Below, in pieces: positions 52,501 to 59,700 of a stretch of DNA of 64,000 nucleotides. Numbering within the stretch: position 1 is the first letter of the stretch; each line of letters opens with the position of its first letter. Origin of the DNA: Paenibacillus phytohabitans (lineage in GTDB: Bacteria; Bacillota; Bacilli; Paenibacillales; Paenibacillaceae). Both the position numbers and the translations under genes were made by a program. A model generated the notes under the pieces. That model ran no database searches. It saw only the letters and a list, made by a program, of their open reading frames with translations, and was not told where the DNA came from. The stretch spans positions 1 through 64,000 of the forward strand of contig NZ_WHOB01000012.1 in assembly GCF_013141775.1 (NCBI RefSeq), given 5' to 3'.

Positions 52501-52953
52501 ATTTCGGTGGAGCTGGGTGATCTGGGCGTTGGTTATTATGCCATGGCCAACAGCTTCATGGACCGTTATGCACAGCTTAGAAATGAATCAGTGTCACAAG
52601 GGAAGCGCAAGGGCCGGACGATTTCGGTCAATTGGCCGCTGTGGAAGGACGGGGGATTTGAAATTCCCGAGAGTGAGTCGGCGTTCTATTCCAGCTACCT
52701 GGGCATGAGCATGATGGATGAGGATACGGGCATCCGGGCTTTTGAAGCCATCTGCCAGGCGGGCAGCGGCAATATCATAGTTGCTGCAGGGAACAAGCCC
52801 AAGATTGATCATGCGTTCAAGCTGGAAAAAAACACACCGGTGCAAGAAGTTCCGCTAGAGGACAAGGAGGCCATTGTTGACCTGCTGACCCGGCTGCAGG
52901 CCGGAGAGATGAGCGAAGCGGAAGTGGAACAGTGGATGGGGGGCCTACGATGA
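40540..52953 (+). CDS. Trans-AT polyketide synthase, modules 6 (part), 7 and 8 (part)
   Basis: A 4,137-residue giant. The start is ATG 40540 (GGAGG 8 bases before); a GTG at 40525 is weaker. Order: orphan post-KS linker of KS6 (1-175), DH3 (H222, D393), KR4 (712 on; Y858; Asp in HAAGVTRDA), ACP6 (S1013), KS7 (1108-1535; C1275), DH4 (H1764, D1929), KR5 (2275 on; Y2421; no Asp), ACP7 (S2583), KS8 (2686-3110; C2853), DH5 (H3340, D3507), KR6 (3854 on; Y4000; no Asp; PGG for TGG in the nucleotide loop), then a helical docking-like end (IVDLLTRLQAGEMSEAEVEQ). The ACP of module 8 is on the next protein. Three DH-KR modules in a row predict a polyene. The stop overlaps the next ATG as ATGA. Confidence 0.93.
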   Translation: MSNNGIHSGERPFYLFLFSAKTREGLIRRLADLKEWIKEEADASTDVGNIAYTLSVGRSHFPERAAVIAGDLQELETELLRTLEALAADTGSTSRVMRRNQNGREDQRRLDDIVGKGSAGGANGAPVSRQALDEAAGLYMEGCICSWNVLYSDRQYNKTPLPTYPFQKHKYWLELNTAAPLAATGGTAVQAIGPVLDSNQSTVHEQCFAKKLTGAEFYLNDHIVSGHKLLPGVVQLEMALSAAAASLPGTTVRGITGVVWAYPIQLEDGEAAKTVQVRLYPGEAEAELDYEITSLSEGNPVVHSQGSISYTAEEPSGNLLDTLDITALSQGKTRVSGTQIYDKFRQHQLLLGPSFQSITEMFAGETEALAFIELPAHLREGFKEYTLHPTVVDGVLEAVIGLVSSQEEMEDAVALPYSFDKLEIFGSLPASCVSYVKKLESANSGGDQEFDVVLADGQGRVLLKFTRFVLKVFHQGRQQSTEEMSFAYEWKESGTSLPQQETIQGDVLLFTGQSELYKEFAKAKSQAGQGQLIIVEAGAEYHQDGETHYRINPEQPADYTRLIRELKNRGCTLETIVYEQPEVAAASAGAAAAGAYLHQLYLAQALMADKENRHTRVIQLCRGGEKEAVPPELGALRGFNKTLKLEHSKLHFSTLFTGQASTEELYRMVAAEVQSVDDEVLYQQGRRYVHTLKEIALPEKEAASDILRPQGVYLITGGLGRLGLIVAEHLAGQVQAKLVLIGRSALQPGQEQQIARLQKLGAEVLYVQADISQEQAAAAAVAEARNRFGSLHGIIHAAGVTRDALIQVKDAEQAGEVLEAKVQGLIYLDQATQEDKLDFIAAFSSIAAVTGNTGQSDYAYANAFMDEYMLSRHALVRSGHRYGKSLSINWPLWKEGGMQVEEQTLLFFRNTVGLKPLETAAGLGYFEAILNGNVPQILPLQANRKKISGILGLESAVSGTAITGEGAGHRANLAADLLEQTQQAITGVISRLMKLDEAVIHPDQDLGEYGMSSITFTDAAGAVNDTFQVRMTPAVFFEYPTVRALSAHLAESYPDELAEYFSHGAAQAAVASVDYGPVKAGISGTKARQGWKVPQPESAGAVKREPVAIIGISGAMPESRDLETFWEQLRQQKDLISEIPGDRWDIQELNRLKGRGPDKPISGWGGFMKDIDKFDSGFFGINPREADLMDPQQRIFLETVWSTLEDAGYKASALSGKKVGLFVGVSTNDYSTLLQDNDIEIEAYSSTGSSHCVLANRISYLLNFRGPSEPIDTACSSSLVAVHRAVESIQNGDCEQAIAGGVNVIAAPTLHISFSRAGMLSPDGRCKTFDQSANGYVRGEGTGAVLLKPLSQAEADGDYIYAVIKGTAINHGGKVSSLTVPNPKAQAEVLVEAYDKAGISPDTISYIEAHGTGTSLGDPVEINALKSAFKELYHRHGIPVSREQYCGLGAVKTNIGHLEAAAGIAGILKVVLAMKHKTLPGNVHFNQLNPYIELEHSPFYIVEKTQEWTTLEDAPRRAGVSSFGFGGVNAHVVLEDYTPAAASDYSGSGSGQSGESGQGNVIILSAKTKPQLQQKMQQLLSYLTLHGDKEELTLHNIAFTLQTGREEMAERMAFAASGKEELVNILRSCLAGQEQAHAVCYGQVSAQPAATPSLSAKAGDRLSVQPVTSLELSELAEQWTSGEAVDWSRLYVNRKGRRIPLPVYPFAREVCWVRKNTRRIAPKLSSAEAVAAVLHPMVDSNVSTMEEEKFRTVLRLDQFFVKDHVVGGKVLLPGVAYLEMVRAAADLAGITPVTGLKDVRWIKAVELEEDRKEIYTSFWLVESGELEYRVFSEAGDQRVLHSSGIILQETPASAQTLEIAKIKERSTSTFDHAQCYDHIFKGVGFDYGPAFRVTKTAYCSVQEGLSEISLPQHLEADYADYVLHPSIIDGAVRSLSWAGRRSDEDLTLRVPFALDRMELVGEVPRQCYAYAKPAEGATGTDDEGTRKYDIRITDMEGQEVVRLFGFSIKQYASAKGAAPVQAAGLSLYASEWIEAGLPQESAALSSIIVFGSAALAVSIREQATQQGLAPDRCIQVQAGAGYARLSSTEYVINPGQAADYLRLLEALNTQGVELQHIVHGWNVNGGAGAGAGDALEDTDSLQEGLAEYLEAQMDQGLYSLLHLLQAAAASKPKSRIRCLYAYDSAEHVLTPLNEMAAGLAHSISADHPLFQLSLVQLNAEAPAEAAERLVQELLPPQLAGGTEIRYDGGARYLRKLLPQPMLHQAGESRFIRGGVYIITGGTGALGMLVAAELAATVQARLVLAGRQPVDAAIQAKLEHLAGLGAEAVYLQADVADMDSSVRLIGQAKARFGGINGILHCAGIGETVKAAESSKAGFARILGPKVSGTLNLDLASKDEALDLFILFSSTSAQIGDMGAGSYAAANSFLDRFAVYRDRLAAQHQRQGKSVSINWPLWQDGRYQVAAAQQQVLADYYGMHMLDSRTGLDILEAVLKEGAVQAFVGYGDPHKIARALGISGAGQTGQASQAGQAATAAQPASSSVDSGELLVRTQAYLVSLLAKTLGISRDRIGQASPLDAFGLDSIMILELNESLQREFSGLPTTLFYEYNTVESLAGYFTGHYGAQLASLLKLEQLQNPEALKTPVQLSLDPQAAAYTAPQGGRFLPKAGEAVPPVRNAVNNGGMDIAVIGMDGRFPMAGNISELWDNLREGRDCITEIPADRWDYTRDYDVEKGKKGKIYTKYGGFIDDVDKFDPLFFQMTPRDAQLTDPQERLFLECAYHTVEDAGYTREKLARSKVGVFVGVMYGHYQLIGTEGYASGNLVAPNSSFASIANRVSYLFNFQGPSMAVDTMCSSSLTAIHLACESIRSGESEAALAGGVNVTIHRNKYVFLCSQRFASSEGKCRAFGEGGDGYVASEGVGAVLLKPLSKAIEDGDHIYGVIKGTAVNSGGKTSGYTVPNPGAQAAAIAEALRKSGVHPRTITSLEAHGTGTSLGDPIEIAGLSKAFGQYTDEKQFCSISSVKSNIGHLESAAGIASVAKVMLQMKHRMLAPSIHTEELNSGIHFEDTPFYVQRSLDRWEQAPGSGEIRRAGISSFGAGGANVHLIAEEYVPAQAAAEIAGSTLIVLSAKNRERLMEKIHELHRFLEAPLPGEYTLANIAYTLSTGREEMEERLAFAASTMDELKSALQAIAAGIVHEGVHQGNSAAALTNGAAILGNDPEDIAYIAALARRNQLERIAKLWVLGTPIDWSLLFAGYKPQKVSLPLYPFARERYWLENTGSGSTGTAVTAANGQAGNGLMPEGLLALHPLHPLVDVNISTLREQRFRKRLSVEQFYLRDHIVAEQMLLPGVAYIEMARAAGEIAAEATVSAVRDIVWLKPVVMTEDAMDLDIVLEPEGEAVHYEIFSNARSGKVVHSRGVLEFAEVPASRRSRSLDLDGIKGRCPGRKDKYECYQHVFKGIGFDYGPSFQVTEEVLSGKEETLARLSLNEAYRAALPEFVLHPALFDGAVRSVAAGRDEAGRATHIPFSMGNIGIFAPIPADCYVYTRVKEQPGENNQGLNIFDIAILDLDGHEVVRIEDFIVRPFAGKPEGRRPEEEIFYYTPVYENEALVPVMGAERRNVLIFGEPAGGGNGDKDATYPPLHMLPSGADGCVWITPHTEYRARQGNHIAINPQREADYVRLLQELRESGFDATHVLHQWAGAAAPLPLTALSADTFQPVLTQMLENGVFSVVSLFKAFVRVYGQRPLKLLFIYRTDQGAFSAPHELLASFAKSIVTLHHKFQIASVSADDHTISGAGFQERLYQELFSSENTGHADIRYTGGQRQVRKIRPLEHGGRKTADASPVTFKENGVYLIPGGTGALGMIFARYLARTYQATVICTGRQPASERTDVFMAELGRLGGEGRYLQGDIASAGDVKKIMGSIKNEFGVLDGIIHCAGQGGSVPVTGTDRAAGREIMNSKVQGLIHLDLFSTDFDLGFLILFSSISVELGDLGVGYYAMANSFMDRYAQLRNESVSQGKRKGRTISVNWPLWKDGGFEIPESESAFYSSYLGMSMMDEDTGIRAFEAICQAGSGNIIVAAGNKPKIDHAFKLEKNTPVQEVPLEDKEAIVDLLTRLQAGEMSEAEVEQWMGGLR

Positions 52954-55900
52954 GTGACGCAAACCTGGAAATGGGCAGAATTCTGGAGCAGATCAAGCGG
53001 GGAGAGATAGATCCTGAGCAGGGCTATACACTGATCCGGCAGCTGAAAAGCCAGCCCGCAGTGCAAGCAGACACCAAGCGGACAACCGGATCAAAAGCAG
53101 ACGCACAGGGAGGCCAAGGGCTGCATGATTATGCTGTCCAGTATTTGAAGGGGCTGCTCTCGCAGGTCATCGGTCTGGAGACAGACCGGATCAATGCGGG
53201 GCAGAGCCTGGAGGAGTACGGGGTGGATTCGGTGGCGATTATGGAGATCAACTCGCTGCTGGACAAGGATTTTCCGAATCTTCCGAAGACGCTGATGTTC
53301 GAATACGGTAACTTGGCTGAGCTTGCCGGGTATTTTGTTCAGAATCAGCGGGCGCTACTCGAAGGGCAGGCCGGGTACCGGCAGACCCGCGAGAATCATC
53401 AGGCGGCTAAGCCCGCCGTACCGGCGGCAGACCTTGCACCGGTTCAGAAGAAGAGTGAAGAACCTTCGAAGAAATACAGGACCTTCGTAACGCCTGGCAA
53501 GAGCCGGGACCAGGCAGTGGAGCAGGCTCATCCGGCAAAGGACGAGGGGATTGCGATCATTGGCATCAGCGGCGCTTTTCCGGGTGCCCGCAATCTGGAT
53601 GAATTCTGGAATAATCTGAAGAACGGTGTTGACTGCATTTCCGAGATTCCGCCGCAGCGGTGGGATCACAGCCGATTCTACGATCCGGAGAAAGGCAAGA
53701 AAGGCAAAGTGTACAGCAAGTGGGGCGGTTTTATCGACGAATATAACTGCTTTGATCCGCTGTTTTTTCAGCTGACGCCAAGGGATGCGGAGCAGCTAGA
53801 CCCGCAGGAGCGCCTATTCCTGGAGAGTGCACACAGCGCTATTGAGGATGGCGGCTATACCCGGCAATCCCTGTGGAACAGTAAGACAGGTGTGTTCGTC
53901 GGCGTCATGTACGGCCACTACCAATTGTACGGAGCGGAGGAGACCGCCAAGGGAAATACCCTGACACTCAGCTCGTCGTATGCCTCCATCGCCAACCGGG
54001 TGTCCTATTTCTTTAATTGGAACGGGCCCAGCATTGCGCTGGATACGATGTGTTCCTCGTCGCTTACTGCGCTGCATCTCGCCTGCGAGAGCATTTACCG
54101 GGGAGACAGCGAGATTGCGATCGCGGGGGGAGTGAATGTCACCATTCACCCGGATAAGTATCTGTTCCTCTGCAATCAGCGGTTCGCGTCGAGTGAAGGC
54201 AAATGCCGCGCCTTCGGCAGCGGCGGAGATGGGTATGTTCCCGGCGAAGGGGTGGGTGCACTGCTGCTGAAGCCGCTCGCCAAAGCAATGGAGGACGGAG
54301 ACAACATCTATGGGGTGATCCGGGGAACCTCGATTAACCATGGCGGCAAGACGAACGGCTACACCGTTCCCAATCCGAATGCGCAGTCGAATATTATCGC
54401 GGAGGCGCTGCGCAAATCGGGCGTCCATCCACGGCATATCAGCTATATGGAGGCACATGGAACGGGAACCGCGCTCGGCGATCCGATAGAGATCAGCGGC
54501 TTGACCAAAGCCTTCAGAACCCGGACGGCAGATAACCAGTACTGCGCGATCGGCTCGGTCAAAAGCAATGTTGGTCATCTGGAATCGGCGGCCGGGGTGG
54601 TCTCCATCATTAAGGTGCTGCTGCAAATGAAGCATAGGCAGCTTGTACCCTCGCTCCATTCCGAGGTGCTGAATCCGAATATTAACTTTGCGGAGACCCC
54701 TTTCTATGTTCAGCGCCGCCTGGAAGAGTGGAAGCCTGCCGTTATTGAAGAGGGAGGCGTGTCCAGGGAACGCCCGCGTTATGCGGCGGTAAGCTCATTC
54801 GGCGCAGGCGGCACGAACGTGCATGTCATCCTGGAGGAATACATGGGGAAGCCGGAAAGTGTCTTGTCCGCACCGCACATTGACCACGGCCGTGGGCCGT
54901 ACATCTTTATTTTATCCGCCAAAAACAAGGAACGGCTGAACGCTTATGCCAAGCATGTCCTTGATTACATTGATCTGCACACGGTGTGGCAGGGAAATGC
55001 GCCGGAAGAGATCAGCAGCACTGCACTTAGAAAATATGTGATCGCCGACATCACCGCCTGCTTCCTCCAATCGGCCCTCCTGCCTGCATACATCAGCGCC
55101 CAGGAGGCCATTGAGGAATACGGCCTGTCCAAAGAAGAGCTGATGGGTGCTGCGGACGCTCTTTATGAAGCCTATCCGGTCCGGCTGCCTATGGGCCTCC
55201 TGACGGGCAGTGCCACGATTGAAGGCATTGCCGGTCATCTGCTGGAGCAGCTGGGTTCAGCAGCCATTGCGGCCAGACATGGACTTGGAGCGGGAACGGC
55301 AGAATCAACGGAAGATGTGGAAAGCTCAATAGATACGAACCGAACGGCCACCTATGATTTCCGCCTGGAAGAGCTGATCTATACGCTTCAGGTTGGCCGG
55401 GAGCCCATGGAAGAAAGACTGGCGATCGTGGTATCCGGTACGCAGGAGCTGAGGGAGAAGCTGAGCCAGTTTCTGGCCGGCAGCCGCAAAGTCTCCGAGG
55501 TCTATGCGGGAAATATCAGCTCCGGCAGCGAGATCCGCGATGTTTTCACGGAAAGTGAGGAAGGGGAAGCCTTCCTGCTGTCCCTGGTGCAGTCCGGCAA
55601 GCTGAGCCAGCTCTGCAGATTGTGGGTTAGCGGGGTGAGCTTCAACTGGCAGCTGCTGTATGCGCAGAGCAAGCCGGGCAGAATCTCCTTACCGACTTAT
55701 CCGTTCGACCGGACACGCTACTGGTATAACTCTACGGAAGCCGCTGCAGCAGTATACAGCAGCAAACCCGCAGCCCTGGCGGCGGTCATCGATTCCAATG
55801 AATCTGTATTTGAGGAGCAATGCTACAAAAAAAGCTTAAGTGCAGCCGATGCCTACCTGCGCGATCATGTGGTCCAAGGCCGGATGGTGCTGCCGGGAGT

Positions 55901-56759
55901 GGTCTATCTCGAAATGGCCTGGCGGGCAGGGGTGCTCTCCAGCCGGGAGTGGAAGGTGCAGTCGGTTACCGATGTGAAATGGCGCAGAACGCTGGAGCTG
56001 CCGGCAGACAAGGATGTCCAGGACATCTTTGTGGGGCTGGTTGCCCAGGAAGACGGGATCGGAGCCAGCATCTATTCCCTGAACGGGAACGGTCAAAGAG
56101 TACTGCACTGCACCTGTACGGTGAATTATGCAGACGGTGAAGCCGAAGCCGCGGATGCGGATGCTGTGGATATTCCGCACATCCTCCAAACAGCCAGCCA
56201 CACCCTTTACCGCGAAGACTGTTATGAGCTGTTCTCGGCTCACGGAATGAAATACGGCCCGAATCTGCGGACCATTGAAGCGGTATATACCGGGGATCAC
56301 GGCACCTTGTCCAAGCTGACACTGCCTGTACACACGCAAATGCCGCTTCAGGAATATATCCTGCATCCCGGATTTGCCGACGGAGCGATGCAGACAGCAT
56401 TGTATTCGGTGCTCAGCGGCCAGCGGCAGAATGGAACCTTTGTCCCGTTTGCCCTGCAGACTGTAGAGGTCTACAGACCGTTGACACCTGTGAGCTATTG
56501 TCTGGTTGCGCCTGCCGCTTATGCGAAGGAGCAGGATATGCAGTTCGATTTGCTGCTGCTTGACAGCTCAGGCCTGCCTGCTGTGCGTTTCTCCTGTCTT
56601 TCAGGAAGAGATTTGACGTCTTCGGCGCAGAACACGAGGGCGGCGGATGCAGAGTCGGCCGCTTTGGCGGGGACTGCGCTGCTGGATGAGATGCTGACCA
56701 AGCTGCTGAACGGAGAAGCCGGGGTAGACGAAGTTGAGAGAATGCTGGGGGGAATCTAA
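52950..56759 (+). CDS. Trans-AT polyketide synthase, ACP8 and module 9 (part)
   Basis: A 1,269-residue protein. The start at 52950 is set by the 4-base ATGA overlap; the open frame begins at 52932 inside the previous gene. Order: N-terminal docking-like helices (MGRILEQIKRGEIDPEQGY), ACP8 (S94 in YGVDSVA), KS9 (201-635; C368, HGTGT and NVGH intact), a serine-less ACP-like insert (about 692-770), a linker (YTLQVGREPMEER ... LPTYPFDRTRYW), DH6 (about 940-1215; H973 in HVVQGRMVLP, D1144 in DGAMQ) and a C-terminal docking-like pair (LLDEMLTKLLNGEAGVDEVER). The KR and ACP of module 9 are on the next protein. The next gene starts immediately after its stop codon. Confidence 0.92.
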   Translation: MSDANLEMGRILEQIKRGEIDPEQGYTLIRQLKSQPAVQADTKRTTGSKADAQGGQGLHDYAVQYLKGLLSQVIGLETDRINAGQSLEEYGVDSVAIMEINSLLDKDFPNLPKTLMFEYGNLAELAGYFVQNQRALLEGQAGYRQTRENHQAAKPAVPAADLAPVQKKSEEPSKKYRTFVTPGKSRDQAVEQAHPAKDEGIAIIGISGAFPGARNLDEFWNNLKNGVDCISEIPPQRWDHSRFYDPEKGKKGKVYSKWGGFIDEYNCFDPLFFQLTPRDAEQLDPQERLFLESAHSAIEDGGYTRQSLWNSKTGVFVGVMYGHYQLYGAEETAKGNTLTLSSSYASIANRVSYFFNWNGPSIALDTMCSSSLTALHLACESIYRGDSEIAIAGGVNVTIHPDKYLFLCNQRFASSEGKCRAFGSGGDGYVPGEGVGALLLKPLAKAMEDGDNIYGVIRGTSINHGGKTNGYTVPNPNAQSNIIAEALRKSGVHPRHISYMEAHGTGTALGDPIEISGLTKAFRTRTADNQYCAIGSVKSNVGHLESAAGVVSIIKVLLQMKHRQLVPSLHSEVLNPNINFAETPFYVQRRLEEWKPAVIEEGGVSRERPRYAAVSSFGAGGTNVHVILEEYMGKPESVLSAPHIDHGRGPYIFILSAKNKERLNAYAKHVLDYIDLHTVWQGNAPEEISSTALRKYVIADITACFLQSALLPAYISAQEAIEEYGLSKEELMGAADALYEAYPVRLPMGLLTGSATIEGIAGHLLEQLGSAAIAARHGLGAGTAESTEDVESSIDTNRTATYDFRLEELIYTLQVGREPMEERLAIVVSGTQELREKLSQFLAGSRKVSEVYAGNISSGSEIRDVFTESEEGEAFLLSLVQSGKLSQLCRLWVSGVSFNWQLLYAQSKPGRISLPTYPFDRTRYWYNSTEAAAAVYSSKPAALAAVIDSNESVFEEQCYKKSLSAADAYLRDHVVQGRMVLPGVVYLEMAWRAGVLSSREWKVQSVTDVKWRRTLELPADKDVQDIFVGLVAQEDGIGASIYSLNGNGQRVLHCTCTVNYADGEAEAADADAVDIPHILQTASHTLYREDCYELFSAHGMKYGPNLRTIEAVYTGDHGTLSKLTLPVHTQMPLQEYILHPGFADGAMQTALYSVLSGQRQNGTFVPFALQTVEVYRPLTPVSYCLVAPAAYAKEQDMQFDLLLLDSSGLPAVRFSCLSGRDLTSSAQNTRAADAESAALAGTALLDEMLTKLLNGEAGVDEVERMLGGI
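55023..55260 (+). other. Serine-less ACP-like insert, module 9
   Basis: Residues about 692-770 follow the carrier-protein outline (LRKYVIADITACFLQSALLP, then IEEYGLSKEELMGAADALYE and ATIEGIAGHLLEQ). Lys728 is in the position of the phosphopantetheine serine. It lies between KS9 and YTLQVGREP, the same place as in modules 2 and 5. Confidence 0.55.
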
Positions 56760-59700
56760 GTGAGATCAATTATTGAAAGGATCGCCAGCGGAGCCATCTC
56801 CAAGGAGGAAGGCCTCCGGCAGATTGCGGCGCTTAAGCGCTCGGATAAGCAAGTGCGCCTAACCTTCACCAAGACTTTGGCGGAACAGCCGCTTACAGAC
56901 CTTAAAGGGGATTCTCTCGGACATGTGCTCGTTCTGGCAGCCGATAGGGGTCTTGAGCCCAAGCTGCGCGGCCAATTTTCCTCCTTGTTCCAGTCTCTTA
57001 CGTTTGTAACGGCGGATGAAGCCGGCACCGGCGCGGAAACAGGGCTGGACAGGCTTCCTTTGCAGGATCAGGAGGATTATACACGGCTGCTGTCCGGCCT
57101 GGAGCGGCAGGGACGTTTTCCCGGCAGCATTCTTCATCTCCTGTCCCAGGAGGAAGTGGCCGATGGAGAGGCGGATGCTGCCATGGAGAGCGGCGTATAT
57201 TCAATGTTTGCGCTGACCAAAGCCCTTCTGTCCTTCAAAAAACGCGCAAAGGTTAATATCCTGTTCCAATATAAACAAGCGGAGAATCATGCGGTGCATG
57301 CTGCACTGGACGGTTTTGTGAAAAGTGTCATGATCGAGAACCCAGGCCTGCTGTACAAGACGGTATCCACCGATCTCGGCCGCGAAGCTTTTGACCCGCA
57401 ACTGCTGGAGCAGCTGCTGCTGGAGCTTGGCTCCATGCAGAACGGCCACCGGGAAATTTATTACCGGGGTTCCCGGCGGTATGTGCCGGTTCTTGAACGG
57501 TATACTGCTCCGGCAGATCACCTCCCTGTACGGCAGCAAAGTCCCGCAGCTCATCCGGTCTACCTCATCACAGGCGGGCTGGGTGCGCTCGGCTACACGC
57601 TGGCCCGGCATTTGGCAGATACCCGTGCGGCAAGCCTTATTCTAACCGGAAGAACGCCGCTGAACCGTGCGCTGGAAGAGAAGCTGCAGGCGCTGCACAG
57701 AAACGGCAATCAGGTGAGGTATGTCCGTGCCGACGTGGCAAGTCCAGCCGATACCCTGGCGCTGCTCTCCGAAGTCAAAGCCGGCTTCCCCCGGCTTCAT
57801 GGCATCCTGCACTGTGCCGGAATGACCAGCGATTCCTTCATCCTGCATAAGGAGCGGGAAGAGCTTGAACGGGTGCTGGACGCGAAAGTTGCCGGTACGC
57901 AGAACCTGTATGAGGCATTTGGGCAAGAGCCGCTGGAGTTCATGCTGCTGTTCTCCTCCATCTCCGCCGTGACCGGCAATGTGGGGCAATGCGATTATGC
58001 TTACGCCAACAGCTTCATGGACCATTTTGCCAATGAAAAAAGAGCCGCTGCCGGTGTAAACATCCTCTCCGTCAACTGGCCGCTGTGGCAGGAGGGCGGG
58101 ATGATGACAACAGCGGACAGCCTGGACATTATGCGGAGGAACCTGGGGATATCGGTCCTGCCTACCGCCGAGGGACTGGATGCATTCGATAAGCTCAGCC
58201 GCCAAATGGCGGAGAATGCCTTAGTACTCTATGGTGATGCTGCACGGATAGAGCAAGCGGTAGAGGCAATCAATTGTCCGCAGCAGGGGGACAAGCCAAG
58301 GGCTGACACGGCGGTTGCCGGTGGCGGAGCTGTATTATTGCCTGAAGCATCACCCGCTATATCTATAGATACGGAGGCGCTGAAGCAAGGCGCGGAGCAA
58401 TATTTGAAGAGTATTTTCATCAAAGTCACCAAAATTCCGCCGCATGCGCTGGGCCTGGATGATTCGTTCGAGAAGATCGGCTTTGATTCCATTATGGCGA
58501 TGAGCATCAACGAGGAGCTGGAGGCCAGCTTCGGCGAGCTGTCCAAAACGCTGTTGTTCGAATACCAGACGCTGCGGGAATTGAGCGAATATTTCACTGA
58601 GCAGCACAGGGAGGTACTCGCCGGTCTGATTGAGCCTCCTGCCGCCAAGAAGGCTGCCGTGCCGCCGCAAGGACTTCGTTCAGATGTGCGTCCGCAGCTC
58701 CCAGGCAAAACGCCTATTCCGCCTAAGCGGATTCAGCCTTCCGCAAACGCCGGGCAAGCTGCCAGGCAGCGGGACCGCAGCCGGGGGAATGAGGATATTG
58801 CGATCGTCGGCGTCAGCGGAAAATTCCCGATGTCCCCGGATCTGCAGGCCTTCTGGAATAACCTGCTTCAGGCGCAGGACTGCATTACCGAAATTCCCGC
58901 AGACCGCTGGAGCATTGACGAATATTACACTACGGATAAGAACCAGCTCGGCAAAATGTACTGCAAATGGGGCGGATTCCTTGACGATGTGGACCGCTTT
59001 GATGCTTTGTTCTTCAATATATCGCCCCGGGAAGCGGAGATTATGGACCCGCAGGAGCGGCTGTTCCTGGAGTGCGCCTACAGCGCCATTGAGGACGCCG
59101 GATATACGCGTGATACGCTGGGCAGCCGCAAGGTCGGTGTTTTTGCCGGTGTGATGTATGGCCAGTATCAGCTCCTGGATGCCGAGATTGACGGCAATAA
59201 AATCGCCTTATCCTCCGTCTATGCGTCGATTGCCAACCGGGTGTCCTATCATCTCAACCTGAATGGACCGAGCATCGCACTGGATACGATGTGTTCCTCG
59301 TCGCTCACTTCGATCCATCTGGCCTGTGACAGCATCCGCCGGGGCGAGAGCGATTTTGCCATCGCGGGGGGTGTGAATGTCTCGATTCATCCCGATAAAT
59401 ACATATTCCTAAGCCAGCAGAAGTTCGCGGCCAGTGATGGGCGGTGCAGAAGCTTCGGTGAAGGCGGAGACGGATATGTTCCCGGGGAAGGCGTTGGCGC
59501 TGTTCTACTGAAAACGGTGGACCGGGCAGTACAGGATGGCGATCATATCTACGCCGTAATCAAAGCCAGCTCCATCAACCATGGCGGCAAAACCACAGGC
59601 TATACCGTGCCGAATCCGTCCATGCAGGGTGCGGTGATTCAGGAGACCTTGCAGGCTGCGGGGATTCATCCGCGTACGGTCAATTATATTGAAGCCCATG

